NCBI GenBank assembly: GCA_022843145.1
Contig: JALHOF010000016.1
Location: 1 to 64,000 of the forward strand
Length of the DNA stretch: 64,000 nucleotides
Origin: Hyphomicrobium sp.
Lineage (GTDB): Bacteria; Pseudomonadota; Alphaproteobacteria; Rhizobiales; Hyphomicrobiaceae
Direction: 5' to 3'
Positions 36,554 to 46,458 of this stretch are shown in pieces. The position numbers and the translations under genes were made by a program. The first letter of the stretch is position 1; every line of letters starts with the position of its first letter. The notes below the pieces were generated by a model, which was not told the DNA's origin, did not search any database, and was given only the letters and a program-made list of their open reading frames with translations.

Positions 36554-37969
36554 ATGTCGAACCGTTGCTTAAATCCCCGTTTGGGACGGCTAGGCCGATC
36601 TGCTCGCAACTGCGCCGCCATGACCCTCGCGGCGCTCGGCGCGGTCGTGGCAGCAGCGCCCGTCTCGGCACAAGGCCTGCCGCTGATCCGCGACACCGAG
36701 ATCGAGACACTGCTGAACGACTATGCTCGGCCGTTGTTCCGAGCTGCCGGCCTCGGCACCGGTCGCGTGCAGATGCGGATCGTCAAGAACGATAGCTACA
36801 ACGCGTTCGTGCTCGATGGCCGCAACGTCTTCATGCACACGGGTGCGTTGACCCAGGCCGAGACACCGAACCAAGTCATCGGTGTCATCGCCCACGAAAC
36901 CGGCCACATCTCGGGCGGCCACATGGCTGCGCTCAGGGCACGCATCGCCCGCGATCAGACCCGAGCACTGCTGGTCCAGATCCTCGGAATCGGCGCCATG
37001 ATCGGCGGCGCCGTCGCTGGTGGAGATACCGGCCGCGAGATCGGGAGCGCGGGCCAGGGCGTCATGGGCGCGGGCAACGAAATCATCTTGCGCTCGCTGC
37101 TGTCTGAGCGCCGCTCGCAGGAAGGCGCCGCCGATCAGGCCGGTCTCACATTCCTCAACGCCACAAAGCAGTCTGGGCGCGGAATGCTCGAGACGTTCGA
37201 GCGCTTCGCCCAGCAGGAATACATTTCCGACGCGCACAAGGACGCTTTCGTTCGCAGCCATCCCGTCGCGACGGACCGTCTCGCGCGGTTGCGCGAACTG
37301 GTGGAGTCGAGCCCCTACTACAAGGAGAAGGACGCGCCTGCATTGCAATTGCGGCACGATCTGATGCGCGCCAAGTTGTCGGGCTACCTCGACCGCCCCT
37401 CCGTCGTCTTCAATCGCTACCCGCAATCAGACAAGAGCCTGCCAGCGCGCTATGCCCGCGCACTTGCGCGCTTCTTCCAAGGCGGACAGGGTGGCCTCGA
37501 AGGCGCGATCGTCGAGGTCGACGGCCTCATTCGCGAGAGGCCAGACTATCCCTACTTCCATGAAGTCAAAGGCGACCTCTACATGAGAGCCGGCCGAATG
37601 GCCGAGGCGATCCCCAGTTTGCGCCAGGCCCTGAAGTTGTCGCCGGATGCGAGCCTGATCCGCGTACAGCTCGCAACCGCGCTTCAGAATGACGACAAGT
37701 CGGCGATGGTCGCGGAATCGGTGGACCTGCTGCGCAAATCGCTGATCGAGGACCAGAACCCCCGCGCCTACCGCTTGCTGGCGAATGCCTACTACAAGCA
37801 GGGCAAGGGGCCGGAAGCCGATGCCATGCAGGCTCAGGCGCACTTCTACGAAGGGAACCTCAAGCAGGCTCAGATCTTTGCGAAACGCGCTCAGACCAAG
37901 CTGACACGAGGAACCCCGGTGTGGGAGAACAACGAAGACGTCATCAACTTCAAAGCACCGCAAACGTGA
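36554..37969 (+). CDS. Periplasmic M48 family metalloprotease with TPR domain, BepA-like
   Basis: A 471-residue protein. A signal peptide (LAALGAVVAAAPVSAQ) is followed by an M48 peptidase domain with the zinc motif HETGH at about residues 114-118 and a later Glu in the RRSQEGAADQAGL helix. The C-terminal third is tetratricopeptide repeats (YFHEVKGDLYMRAGRMAEAI, AYRLLANAYYKQGKGPEADA). This is the BepA/YfgC architecture, involved in outer-membrane protein quality control in enterobacteria; that role here is inferred. It is followed 77 bp later by a DsbA-like gene, another periplasmic folding factor. Confidence 0.88.
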   Translation: MSNRCLNPRLGRLGRSARNCAAMTLAALGAVVAAAPVSAQGLPLIRDTEIETLLNDYARPLFRAAGLGTGRVQMRIVKNDSYNAFVLDGRNVFMHTGALTQAETPNQVIGVIAHETGHISGGHMAALRARIARDQTRALLVQILGIGAMIGGAVAGGDTGREIGSAGQGVMGAGNEIILRSLLSERRSQEGAADQAGLTFLNATKQSGRGMLETFERFAQQEYISDAHKDAFVRSHPVATDRLARLRELVESSPYYKEKDAPALQLRHDLMRAKLSGYLDRPSVVFNRYPQSDKSLPARYARALARFFQGGQGGLEGAIVEVDGLIRERPDYPYFHEVKGDLYMRAGRMAEAIPSLRQALKLSPDASLIRVQLATALQNDDKSAMVAESVDLLRKSLIEDQNPRAYRLLANAYYKQGKGPEADAMQAQAHFYEGNLKQAQIFAKRAQTKLTRGTPVWENNEDVINFKAPQT

Positions 37970-38046
37970 CGCATCTCGTCTCCTTGACCTCGGCCTAGCC
38001 CGCACACACCTTTCCGACGCCCGCCACTTCCAATCCTGGAGACGAA

Positions 38047-38868
38047 ATGTCCACTCCGACCTCGACTGCCGTCCGCTGGTACGCAGCGCGCCCGTCGCGA
38101 TCGCTCGCCGCTGGCGCGGTCGCCATCGCCTTGACCGCATTGGCTCCGTTGACGCCCGCCACGCCGGCCGCATCCGCGGACACCTTCTCGGCTGAGCAGA
38201 AGAAGGCGATCGAGACGATCATCAAGGACTACCTTGTAGCCAATCCCGAGCTGTTCCTGGAGATCCAGAGCGCACTCGAGCAGAAGATGGAAAAGATCCA
38301 GTCCGAGAAGCTCAAAGTCGCACTAAAGGATAACGCAGCCGACATCTATCGCCGCGCAGATGCGCCGTTCGCCGGTAACCCGAAAGGCGACGTGACGGTC
38401 GTCGAATTCTTCGACTACAATTGTGGATACTGCAAACGCGGCTTGGTCGACATTGCCAAGCTGATTGACAAAGACCCCAAGGTAAAAGTAATCTTTAAAG
38501 AACTTCCGATCCTCTCGAAGGGCTCGGAGGAAGCAGCGCGTGTTGCATTGGCCGCACGCCTCCAGGGCAAGTACTGGGAAGTCCATCGGGCCTTGCTCGA
38601 GGCCAAAGGGCAGGTCAACGAGGCCGTGTCACTCAAGATTGCCGAAAAGGCCGGCCTCGATTTAGTCAAGCTCAAGAAGGACATGGGCGGAGCGGAAGTC
38701 ACGGGCGAAATCGAGCGTGTTCGCGCGCTTGCCCAAAAAATGGGCATCAATGGCACACCCCATTTCCTGATCGGCGACAAGTCGATTCCCGGAGCGCCAG
38801 ACGACCTGTTCGACCAGATTTCGGTGCTGGCCGCCGACATTCGTAAGAACGGCTGCACAGTCTGCTGA
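38047..38868 (+). CDS. DsbA-family thiol:disulfide oxidoreductase, ScsC-like N-terminus
   Basis: A 273-residue secreted protein. A signal peptide (VAIALTALAPLTPATPAASA) precedes a helical N-terminal segment (IIKDYLVANPELFLEIQSAL) like the oligomerisation domain of ScsC-type proteins. The thioredoxin fold carries the active site CGYC in FDYNCGYCKRGL and the cis-Pro loop INGTPHFLIGD. The extreme C-terminus is NGCTVC, an extra Cys pair. GGAGA precedes the ATG. It is probably a disulfide isomerase or oxidase. Confidence 0.88.
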   Translation: MSTPTSTAVRWYAARPSRSLAAGAVAIALTALAPLTPATPAASADTFSAEQKKAIETIIKDYLVANPELFLEIQSALEQKMEKIQSEKLKVALKDNAADIYRRADAPFAGNPKGDVTVVEFFDYNCGYCKRGLVDIAKLIDKDPKVKVIFKELPILSKGSEEAARVALAARLQGKYWEVHRALLEAKGQVNEAVSLKIAEKAGLDLVKLKKDMGGAEVTGEIERVRALAQKMGINGTPHFLIGDKSIPGAPDDLFDQISVLAADIRKNGCTVC

Positions 38869-38899
38869 ATTGGCGGTAGTTGGATTGAAGCATAAACTC

Positions 38900-38930
38900 G
38901 GGCCGGCGGAATGCTTCCGCCGGCCCGTTT
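38900..38930 (+). terminator. Strong hairpin terminator after the DsbA-like gene
   Basis: A perfect 12-bp stem (GGGCCGGCGGAA, loop TGC, TTCCGCCGGCCC) is followed by GTTTGAT. It lies 32 bp after the stop codon. Confidence 0.7.
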
Positions 38931-39090
38931 GATCTCAACAGCGATGCGCCTCCACGCTCTTTCGCGGGTGCGGGAAAGCTGTTAGACGAGGCCCTTGGTT
39001 TCGGGCGCCGAGGTGCTCTGGCCGGGTTGTGCTGGCAGGATCAGCGTCGAACGAGGCGAGCACGCTGTTGGGAGCGATGGTCTGAGAGTG

Positions 39091-39549
39091 ATGGGAAAGC
39101 CGGTCTACGTCCTCAATGGACCCAATCTCAACATGCTCGGAAAGCGCGAACCCGCCATCTATGGGCGGGATACGCTGGCCGATGTGCGCGCCAAGATAGA
39201 GGCGCGAGCCAAGGCAAGCGGTGTCACCGTCGATTTTCGGCAATCGAACAGCGAGGGCGAGCTGATTGGCTGGGTCCAGGAAGCTCGTGACAAGGCGTCC
39301 GGCATCATCATCAATGCCGGCGGACTGACCCATACCTCGATCGCCCTTCTCGATGCCCTGCAAGCCGCCGAACTGCCAGTGGTCGAGGTTCATCTGTCGA
39401 ATATATTCCGCCGCGAGCCGTATCGGCACCATTCCTTCGTCTCACTCGCCGCGACGGGCGTGATTTGCGGCCTGGGCGCCAAGGGCTACGAACTCGCGGT
39501 CGAAGCCATGGCGAACATTCTGGCCACCGCGGCAGCAGGCCGTGGCTAA
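39091..39549 (+). CDS. aroQ: Type II 3-dehydroquinate dehydratase
   Basis: A 152-residue enzyme of the shikimate pathway. Signature segments: [19 protein letters not shown] with the catalytic Tyr, [20 protein letters not shown], and [20 protein letters not shown]. The start is the ATG giving [10 protein letters not shown], with GAGAG upstream. It is followed directly by accB and accC, a gene order common in alphaproteobacteria. Confidence 0.95.
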   Translation: MGKPVYVLNGPNLNMLGKREPAIYGRDTLADVRAKIEARAKASGVTVDFRQSNSEGELIGWVQEARDKASGIIINAGGLTHTSIALLDALQAAELPVVEVHLSNIFRREPYRHHSFVSLAATGVICGLGAKGYELAVEAMANILATAAAGRG

Positions 39550-39610
39550 GAAGGCCAAAGCGACAATCCGGCAGCCGGTTCCGGCGCCGACCAAGGGAGG
39601 GCGACGACGC

Positions 39611-40072
39611 ATGACGTCCAAAGAGGCCGGTGGCCCGGAAAGTGCTGAACGCAAGCTCATCAAAGAGCTGGCCGAGCTCCTCAACGAGACCGGACTGACC
39701 GAGATCGAGATCGAAAAATCTGGCCTCAAGGTCAGGGTCGCGCGCACTGTCACGATCGCCGCGAGCGCTGGCCCGATGATGGGCGCACCTGCCCACGCGC
39801 CCGCCGCACCGGCCGCTGCCGCAGACCCAGCCAAACATCCAGGCGCCGTGAAGTCTCCGATGGTCGGAACTGCCTACCGCGCGGCCGAGCCGGGAGCAGC
39901 GCCGTTCGTCGAGATCGGAAGCCGAGTGGCGGCCGGCGATACGCTGCTGATCATCGAGGCCATGAAGACGATGAATCAGATCCCCGCCACAAAATCAGGT
40001 ACGGTCACTTCGATCCTTTTCGAGAACGGCCAACCCGTCGAGTTCGGCGAGCCGCTCGTCATCATCGAATGA
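39611..40072 (+). CDS. accB: Biotin carboxyl carrier protein of acetyl-CoA carboxylase
   Basis: A 153-residue carrier. An N-terminal helix ([20 protein letters not shown]) is followed by an Ala/Pro linker and a biotinyl domain with the biotinylated lysine in [16 protein letters not shown] lies 9 nt before the chosen ATG ([10 protein letters not shown]). A GTG at 39542 that overlaps the aroQ stop by 8 bp would add 23 basic residues ([11 protein letters not shown]...) and is a real alternative. Confidence 0.92.
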   Translation: MTSKEAGGPESAERKLIKELAELLNETGLTEIEIEKSGLKVRVARTVTIAASAGPMMGAPAHAPAAPAAAADPAKHPGAVKSPMVGTAYRAAEPGAAPFVEIGSRVAAGDTLLIIEAMKTMNQIPATKSGTVTSILFENGQPVEFGEPLVIIE

Positions 40073-40230
40073 CGCATTGAGACATGACTGACGTGAGATG
40101 GATCAGGCCGCGCTTCGATTTCGAGATCTGCCGATAGACGCGCGTGGACGACGACCGTGACTGTCGCGCGACACGGCCCGCCCGGCTCTCCGCTTCACTG
40201 CACTGTCCACTCAGTCCGCACGAGAGATAC

Positions 40231-41571
40231 ATGTTCGACAAGGTCCTGATAGCGAACCGTGGTGAGATTGCCCTGCGCGTGCAGCGTGCATGCAAGGAGC
40301 TCGGGATCGCCACCGTGGCGGTCCATTCCACGGCGGACGCCGACGCCATGCACGTTCGCCTCGCCGACGAGAGCGTGTGCATCGGTCCACCTGCCGCCTC
40401 CGAAAGCTATCTCAATATTCCGCGTCTCCTCGCCGCCTGCGAAATTACCGGCGCCGACGCCGTCCACCCGGGCTACGGCTTTCTGTCGGAAAACGCCCGC
40501 TTCGCCGAAATCCTCGAAGAACACCAGATCACGTTCATCGGCCCGACATCCGAGCATATCCGGATCATGGGCGACAAGATCGAGGCGAAGGAGACCGCCA
40601 AGAAGCTCGGCATTCCGGTCGTTCCCGGATCCGACGGCGCGGTGAATTCCGAAGCCGAGGCATTGAAGGTGGCGAAGGACATGGGCTTCCCTGTCCTCAT
40701 CAAGGCCACGGCCGGCGGCGGCGGACGCGGCATGAAGGTCGCGCATTCGGTTGCCGACCTCGGCCTCGCCCTCTCGACGGCGCGCAGCGAAGCCAAGGCG
40801 GCTTTCGGCAACGACGCGGTCTACATCGAGAAGTACCTGCAGAAGCCGCGTCATATCGAGATCCAGGTTTTCGGCGACGGCAAGGGCAACGCCATCTACC
40901 TCGGCGAGCGCGACTGCTCGCTGCAGCGGCGCCACCAGAAGGTACTGGAAGAGGCGCCGTCGCCCGCGCTCAACGCGGCAGCTCGCAAGAAGATCGGCGA
41001 GACGGTCGCCAACGCGATGAAGAAGATCAAGTATCGCGGCGCTGGTACGGTCGAGTTCCTGTTCGAGGACGGCGAGTTTTATTTCATCGAAATGAACACG
41101 CGCCTTCAGGTCGAGCATCCAGTGACGGAAGCAATCACCGGTATCGATCTCGTTCTCGAGCAGATTCGCGTGGCGTCGGGCGCACCACTCAGCCACACCC
41201 AGGAGGAAGTGACCTTCTCGGGGCATGCCATAGAGTGTCGCATCAATGCCGAGAACCCGCGCACTTTCCGCCCCTCGCCCGGCCAGATCACCTATTGGCA
41301 TCCGCCTGGCGGGCTCGGAGTGCGTGTCGATAGCGGCGTTTATCAGGGTTACCGGATCCCGCCCTACTACGACAGCCTGATCGGCAAGCTGATCGTCCAC
41401 GGCAAGACCCGCAACGAATGCATGATGAGGCTGAAGCGAGCGCTGTCGGAATTCGTGATCGACGGCATCGAGACGACAATTCCGTTGTTCCAGGAACTCG
41501 TGACCCAGCCGGACATCGTCAATGGAATGTACGACATCCATTGGCTTGAAAAGCATCTCGGAAAGCCCTGA
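40231..41571 (+). CDS. accC: Biotin carboxylase subunit of acetyl-CoA carboxylase
   Basis: A 446-residue ATP-grasp enzyme that carboxylates biotin on AccB, the first step of fatty-acid synthesis. Segments: [20 protein letters not shown], the Gly-rich loop [28 protein letters not shown] and [20 protein letters not shown]. Length is standard. GAGAG precedes the ATG. It lies 158 bp after accB. Confidence 0.96.
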   Translation: MFDKVLIANRGEIALRVQRACKELGIATVAVHSTADADAMHVRLADESVCIGPPAASESYLNIPRLLAACEITGADAVHPGYGFLSENARFAEILEEHQITFIGPTSEHIRIMGDKIEAKETAKKLGIPVVPGSDGAVNSEAEALKVAKDMGFPVLIKATAGGGGRGMKVAHSVADLGLALSTARSEAKAAFGNDAVYIEKYLQKPRHIEIQVFGDGKGNAIYLGERDCSLQRRHQKVLEEAPSPALNAAARKKIGETVANAMKKIKYRGAGTVEFLFEDGEFYFIEMNTRLQVEHPVTEAITGIDLVLEQIRVASGAPLSHTQEEVTFSGHAIECRINAENPRTFRPSPGQITYWHPPGGLGVRVDSGVYQGYRIPPYYDSLIGKLIVHGKTRNECMMRLKRALSEFVIDGIETTIPLFQELVTQPDIVNGMYDIHWLEKHLGKP

Positions 41572-41712
41572 GGCCGAGACCTAGTCAGCATGCCTGCTGG
41601 TTTTGCCGAACATGTGATGGGCCGGCGCGGCGGGTCGCGGAACGGTCGTGTCCTGCGACGACTGGAACTGGTATCGTGACCGGGCCTGTTCTCGTGTCCG
41701 TGGAGCGCAAGA

Positions 41713-42393
41713 GTGACGTCGCACGACGACTTCATGATCGACATCACGCCACAGGTCCTGCTCAAGGCCTATAGTTGCGGCATCTTTCCTATGGCCGAAA
41801 GTGCGGACGATCCGGCGCTCTATTGGATCGAACCGCAACACCGAGGAATTCTTCCTCTCGATCGAGTGCATGTTCCAAAGCGCCTCGCCCGCACTTTGCG
41901 CACGGCGCCGGTGCGGGTCGAGATCGACACCGATTTCGACGGCGTGATCTCAGGGTGCGCAGGATCGCGTCCGGGCCGCAGATCGACATGGATCAACGCG
42001 CGCATCCGAAGCCTCTATCGCGAACTGTTCGCGCTCGGCCATTGCCACACAGTCGAAGTGTGGATGGAAGATCGCATGGTTGGCGGACTCTATGGCGTCG
42101 CGCTCGGCTCGGCGTTCTTCGGCGAGAGCATGTTCTCGACCGAACGCGACGTGTCGAAAATCGCGCTCATCCACCTCGCCGCGCGCCTGATCGCCGGAGG
42201 GTTCACTCTCCTCGACACTCAGTTCGTCACCGATCATCTACGCCAGTTCGGCACCATCGAGGTCGACCGCGAGACGTTCCATCATCTGTTGTCGAACGCG
42301 GTCCGTGGCAACGGCGATTTCCGGCGCCTGCCTGAACGTCCGAACCCCGAAGCCGTGCTCGAGATCATCGATAAGGCCAGGTACGGCGCCTGA
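41713..42393 (+). CDS. aat: Leucyl/phenylalanyl-tRNA--protein transferase
   Basis: A 226-residue aminoacyl-transferase that adds Leu or Phe to N-terminal Arg or Lys, feeding proteins to ClpS/ClpAP. Segments: [60 protein letters not shown] and [18 protein letters not shown]. The start is a GTG ([10 protein letters not shown]); the ATG seven codons later is an alternative. Confidence 0.94.
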   Translation: MTSHDDFMIDITPQVLLKAYSCGIFPMAESADDPALYWIEPQHRGILPLDRVHVPKRLARTLRTAPVRVEIDTDFDGVISGCAGSRPGRRSTWINARIRSLYRELFALGHCHTVEVWMEDRMVGGLYGVALGSAFFGESMFSTERDVSKIALIHLAARLIAGGFTLLDTQFVTDHLRQFGTIEVDRETFHHLLSNAVRGNGDFRRLPERPNPEAVLEIIDKARYGA

Positions 42394-42586
42394 GCCGTAA
42401 CCCGATACCTCCCAATCTCAATCTGGAAAATTCAGCGGTGTGCCGCGGGGAACAGCCGTCGCGCCTGCCGTGGCGCATTCTCCAGGCATCGGACGCGTCG
42501 CTCGTTCTTCGGGCCTCTGCATTCACTCCGAGCCGCGCGCCGCCCCCCGGTACGCGGGCTTCAACCATCGTCGACAGGAGATCAGA

Positions 42587-42865
42587 ATGATTGCACTTAC
42601 AAAGTCCGCAACGATCCTCGCCGGAACCGCAGCCGCTTTCGTCGCCGTGATGGGCGCCACCGGCACCGCTGAAGCCAAGGGCAAACACTTCAAGTTCGGC
42701 GGCGGCTTCCATAAGCACCATTTCCACAAGCATCACTTCCGTCGCCACCACTTCTACGCCGGCCCCGTCATTCACCATGGCTGCGGCTACGAGAAGCGCA
42801 TGTGGTGGAACACCGGCTCCTACTATTGGAAGCAGCGCTACTACTCGTGCAAAGGCTGGTGGTAA
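42587..42865 (+). CDS. Small secreted histidine-rich protein
   Basis: A 92-residue protein with a signal peptide (ATILAGTAAAFVAVMGATG, cleavage near AEA). The mature part is dominated by His, Lys, Phe, Tyr and Trp: FHKHHFHKHHFRRHHF, then two Cys in HHGCGYEKRMWW and YYSCKGWW. AGGAGA precedes the ATG. The H-K-H-H-F repeat suggests metal binding. I do not recognise a named family. Confidence 0.75.
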   Translation: MIALTKSATILAGTAAAFVAVMGATGTAEAKGKHFKFGGGFHKHHFHKHHFRRHHFYAGPVIHHGCGYEKRMWWNTGSYYWKQRYYSCKGWW

Positions 42866-43044
42866 GCGCGCAGCCGCTGCCTCGTCGAGCAACGCATCAG
42901 CGCCTCCCAGCGGTTCGACGAACCCCATCGGCATCCGGTATCGGCGTCAATTCCCGGCGCCACGCCTCGGCGGGTCTGACGCGGCCTTTACCCCGGGCCG
43001 CTTTCGAGCGACAACCTCGCCGCCGTGACAGGACCGGCTGCCTC

Positions 43045-43077
43045 GTCCCCCAGCGTTGGTCCCGCTGGGGGACGTTT
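43045..43077. terminator. Perfect 11-bp hairpin between convergent genes
   Basis: GTCCCCCAGCG (43045-43055) pairs with CGCTGGGGGAC (43063-43073); GTTTCGC follows. It lies between the His-rich gene and the convergent small hypothetical gene and could stop transcription from the left. Confidence 0.55.
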
Positions 43078-43112
43078 CGCAATCTCGGCCGGAACATTGG
43101 CCGGATCGAAAA

Positions 43113-43295
43113 CTAGGTAACGCGAGGTCCGCGCATTTCGAGCAGAGCTGCCTCGATACGACGCCAATCTGCGGCGGCGTCGCGCGCGCCCCGCGCCTCG
43201 TATTCATTGACCTTGCGCGCGGCCTCGGCTAGCGCCTTCATGCCCATCGTTTCGAACATGCGCCGCGCGTGATCATGGATTTCAGTGGCTTGCAT
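43113..43295 (-). CDS. Small conserved-looking hypothetical protein
   Basis: A 60-residue, mostly helical protein (HDHARRMFETMGMKALAEAA, ADWRRIEAALLEMRG). GAGGAGA lies at a good distance before the ATG, which supports it. It lies 80 bp after guaA and may be co-transcribed. No function is recognised. Confidence 0.7.
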   Translation of the reverse strand: MQATEIHDHARRMFETMGMKALAEAARKVNEYEARGARDAAADWRRIEAALLEMRGPRVT

Positions 43296-43375
43296 GGCGA
43301 TCTCCTCGCTGCCTCCCGTCCACCGACATTGGTGATATGGGGGCAGCAGGGCGCGGTGCAACCGTCGAACCGGCG

Positions 43376-44953
43376 TTACTCCCACTCGATCGTGCCGGGA
43401 GGTTTCGAGGTGATGTCGTAGACGACACGGTTGATGCCCTTGACCTCGTTGATGAGGCGGGTTGCCGTGCGGCCCAGGAATTCGTGGCTGAAGTCGAAGT
43501 AGTCGGCGGTCATGCCGTCGACGGAGGTAACGGCGCGAAGTGCGAGCACATGATCATAGGTGCGTCCGTCGCCCATGACACCGACCGTACGCACCGGCAA
43601 CAGCACGGCGAACGCCTGCCAGATCTTGTCGTAGAGCCCCGCCTTGCGAATCTCGTCGAGATAGATCGCATCGGCCTTGCGCAGGATATCGAGCTTCTCG
43701 CCCGTGATCTCGCCGGGAATGCGGATGGCTAAACCGGGACCTGGAAATGGATGACGGCCGACGAAGACCTCTGGCAACCCCAGTTCGCGGCCGAGCGCGC
43801 GCACCTCGTCCTTAAAAAGTTCGCGCAGCGGCTCGACGAGCTTCATGTTCATGCGCTCGGGCAGACCGCCGACGTTGTGGTGCGACTTGATCGTCACCGA
43901 CGGTCCGCCAGAGAACGACACGCTCTCGATCACGTCCGGGTAGAGCGTCCCCTGCGCAAGAAAATCGGCGCCGCCAATTCTTTTCGCTTCGGCCTCGAAA
44001 ACCTCGATGAAATGCTTTCCGATCGTCTTACGCTTCTGCTCGGGATCGGAGATTCCAGCCAACGCGCCGAGGAACTGCTCCGATGCATTGACGTGAACAA
44101 GCGGAATGTTGTGATGATCGCGGAACAGACCGACGACCTCCGTCGCTTCGGCATGACGCATCAAGCCATGATCGACGAACACGCACGTGAGCTGATCGCC
44201 GATCGCCTCGTGGATCAGAACGGCTGCCACCGCACTATCGACGCCGCCCGACAATCCGCAAATGACCCGGCCTTTGCCGACCTGCGCGCGGATCTTGGCG
44301 ATCATTTCGCGGCGATAGGCCGACATGGTCCAGTCCGACTTGAGGCCGGCGATCTTGTGGACGAAGTTCGAGAGCAGCTTTGCGCCGTCGGGCGTGTGTA
44401 CCACTTCAGGATGGAACATCGTGGTGTAGATGCGCCGCGCCTCATCGGTCGCCACCGCGAAGGGAGCGTTCTCGCTCACCGCCTTGATCGTGAAGCCAGC
44501 CGGCATCCGCGTCACACGATCCCCGTGACTCATCCAAACGGGATAGCGGCCGCCAACCTCCCAGACTCCGTCGAACAGCGCGCTGCGCTCCTTGATCTCG
44601 ACGTCGGCGCGTCCGAACTCAGCCGCGTGGCCGCCCTCGACCGTTCCGCCGAGCTGCACGGCCGTCGTCTGCTGGCCATAGCAGATCGACAGGATCGGCA
44701 CGCCTGCATCGAACACCGCAGCCGGCGCGCGCGGACTGGCCGCGTCGAGCACGGAGGCAGGCCCGCCGGACAGGATGACCGCTTTCGGCTGCAGCTTTGC
44801 AAAGGCCACTTCGGCCGACTGGAACGGATGGATCTCGCAGTAAACGCCGGCTTCGCGCACGCGCCGCGCGATGAGCTGCGTGACCTGGCTGCCGAAATCG
44901 ATGATGAGGACGCTGTCTGTCGCGGGGCGGACGGTCATGGGGCTTGCGGTCAT
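43376..44953 (-). CDS. guaA: GMP synthase (glutamine-hydrolysing)
   Basis: A 525-residue enzyme that turns XMP into GMP. The class I glutamine amidotransferase domain has its Cys in [12 protein letters not shown] near residue 91 and His/Glu in [10 protein letters not shown]. The ATP-pyrophosphatase domain shows [10 protein letters not shown]. The C-terminal dimerisation domain ends in the conserved PPGTIEWE. The second Met, five codons in, is an alternative start. guaB, the preceding step, lies about 5.5 kb to the right on the same strand. Confidence 0.96.
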   Translation of the reverse strand: MTASPMTVRPATDSVLIIDFGSQVTQLIARRVREAGVYCEIHPFQSAEVAFAKLQPKAVILSGGPASVLDAASPRAPAAVFDAGVPILSICYGQQTTAVQLGGTVEGGHAAEFGRADVEIKERSALFDGVWEVGGRYPVWMSHGDRVTRMPAGFTIKAVSENAPFAVATDEARRIYTTMFHPEVVHTPDGAKLLSNFVHKIAGLKSDWTMSAYRREMIAKIRAQVGKGRVICGLSGGVDSAVAAVLIHEAIGDQLTCVFVDHGLMRHAEATEVVGLFRDHHNIPLVHVNASEQFLGALAGISDPEQKRKTIGKHFIEVFEAEAKRIGGADFLAQGTLYPDVIESVSFSGGPSVTIKSHHNVGGLPERMNMKLVEPLRELFKDEVRALGRELGLPEVFVGRHPFPGPGLAIRIPGEITGEKLDILRKADAIYLDEIRKAGLYDKIWQAFAVLLPVRTVGVMGDGRTYDHVLALRAVTSVDGMTADYFDFSHEFLGRTATRLINEVKGINRVVYDITSKPPGTIEWE

Positions 44954-45182
44954 GGATCGGGGACGCTCCGGGCGTGGGCACGGGAGGATCGGCGCGGGCC
45001 TTGCCTCGTTCGATGGGGTAGATCACCCTGCCGGGAGAGCGTCAAGCCGACCGTCCGCCTCATGCACGCTCGCGTTGCGGAGCCCGATTGGCCGCCCGAG
45101 CCGAACGTAGCGGCAATCGCGGGCTTTGCCGATCCGCGCGAACATGCTCCAACTCGGCAGGATCGGGGAGAGGGGCCGCAGC

Positions 45183-45929
45183 ATGTCGACCATCAGCGTC
45201 TGGACCGTTTTTGCCGCGGCCATGCTGACCGCCGTCGCGACAGGCCTTGGCGCGCTGCCGTTTGTGTTCGTGCGTGCGCTGAGACCTTATTGGATTTCGA
45301 TCGCCAACGCCGCGGCCGCCGGCCTGATGCTCGCCGCCACGCACGGCCTCGTCGCCGAGGGCGTCGAGCTCAATAGCCAGAGACTTGTTCTCGGTATCGT
45401 CCTCGGCCTCGCCGGTATTCTCGGCGCCCGCCACATGCTCGGCGACGGCGGCGAAATCGAAATCGCGAGCCTCAAGGGTTTGGATGCCAAAAAGGCGTTC
45501 CTCATCATCGCCGTGATGACCGCGCACTCGTTCGCGGAGGGCGTCGGCGTCGGCGTGTCGTTCGGCGGATCCAACGAACTGGCGACTTTCATCACCACCG
45601 CCATCGCTATTCACAACATACCCGAGGGGCTCGCCATCGCACTCGTGCTGATCCCGCGTGGTACGCCGGTCTGGCAGGCGGCGCTGTGGGCCATCTTCAC
45701 CAGCCTGCCGCAACCCATCGCCGCCGTTCCGGCATTTCTCGCCGTGTCGACGTTCGCGCCGCTGCTGCCGATCGGTTTCGGCATAGCCGCCGGCGCGATG
45801 ATGTGGATGGTGTTCGCCGAGTTGATCCCCGACGCTAACAAGAACGCGCCGGCGAACGCAGTTGCCGTGACTATCACGCTCGCCTTCGCAGCGATGATCG
45901 CGTTTCAGTATCTCGTGCTGAAAGGGTAA
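45183..45929 (+). CDS. ZIP family metal transporter
   Basis: A 248-residue membrane protein with about eight spans. The metal-site helices are visible: VMTAHSFAEGVGVGVSFGG and AIAIHNIPEGLAIALVLIP, the H-N-x-P-E-G signature of ZIP transporters. It probably imports zinc or another divalent metal. GGGGAGAGG lies upstream of the ATG giving MSTISVWTVF. It is convergent with the TspO gene, 6 bp apart. Confidence 0.88.
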   Translation: MSTISVWTVFAAAMLTAVATGLGALPFVFVRALRPYWISIANAAAAGLMLAATHGLVAEGVELNSQRLVLGIVLGLAGILGARHMLGDGGEIEIASLKGLDAKKAFLIIAVMTAHSFAEGVGVGVSFGGSNELATFITTAIAIHNIPEGLAIALVLIPRGTPVWQAALWAIFTSLPQPIAAVPAFLAVSTFAPLLPIGFGIAAGAMMWMVFAELIPDANKNAPANAVAVTITLAFAAMIAFQYLVLKG

Positions 45930-45935
45930 GGCCGC

Positions 45936-46388
45936 TCAACCGTTCCAGCGCCAGATGACGTAGTTCAGCGCCCCGGCATAGCTGACCCAGACGAGATAGG
46001 GCGCAAACAACAGCGCCGCCGTCCGATCGACCGGGAGCGCGAGTACAATGAAAGCGGCGACCGTCACCCACATTGCGATGAGATCGGCGAGTGCCCAGCC
46101 GATCTCTTTTTGCCCGAACATGATCCACGACCACGCGGCATTGAAGACGAGGCCCAATCCCCAGACCATCAATGCGGGTCCAACGCCTTCCGCCTGCCAT
46201 ACCCGCCATCCCGCGACGGCGATCATGATGTAGAGAATGGTCCACGCGATCGGGAACAGCCACTTGGGCGGCGTCCACCACGGCTTGGTCAGGGTCTCAT
46301 ACCAGGGCCCCGGCATGAATTGTGATCCGGTCACCGCCGCAAGCGAGACGATGCCGAAAAAGACGACCAGCGAAACGACGTTCGACAT
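45936..46388 (-). CDS. TspO/MBR family protein
   Basis: A 150-residue, five-span membrane protein. Typical features are PGPWYETLTKPWWTPPKWLF near the N-terminus, AWTILYIMIAVAGWRVW, and the end YLVWVSYAGALNYVIWRWN. Bacterial TspO binds tetrapyrroles and modulates porphyrin and stress responses in photosynthetic alphaproteobacteria. It stands alone. Confidence 0.92.
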   Translation of the reverse strand: MSNVVSLVVFFGIVSLAAVTGSQFMPGPWYETLTKPWWTPPKWLFPIAWTILYIMIAVAGWRVWQAEGVGPALMVWGLGLVFNAAWSWIMFGQKEIGWALADLIAMWVTVAAFIVLALPVDRTAALLFAPYLVWVSYAGALNYVIWRWNG

Positions 46389-46458
46389 TGCGGGGTATCA
46401 TCCTGAAGTGTCCACTCAGACATAACGGCGGCCGTCGCAAACTGGATCTTGGCAGTAC

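Noticed and set aside
40195-41556. 453-codon minus-strand frame
   Set aside because: Antisense of accC.
43751-45376. 541-codon plus-strand open frame
   Set aside because: Antisense of guaA, which has all expected motifs; long shadows are common in GC-rich DNA.
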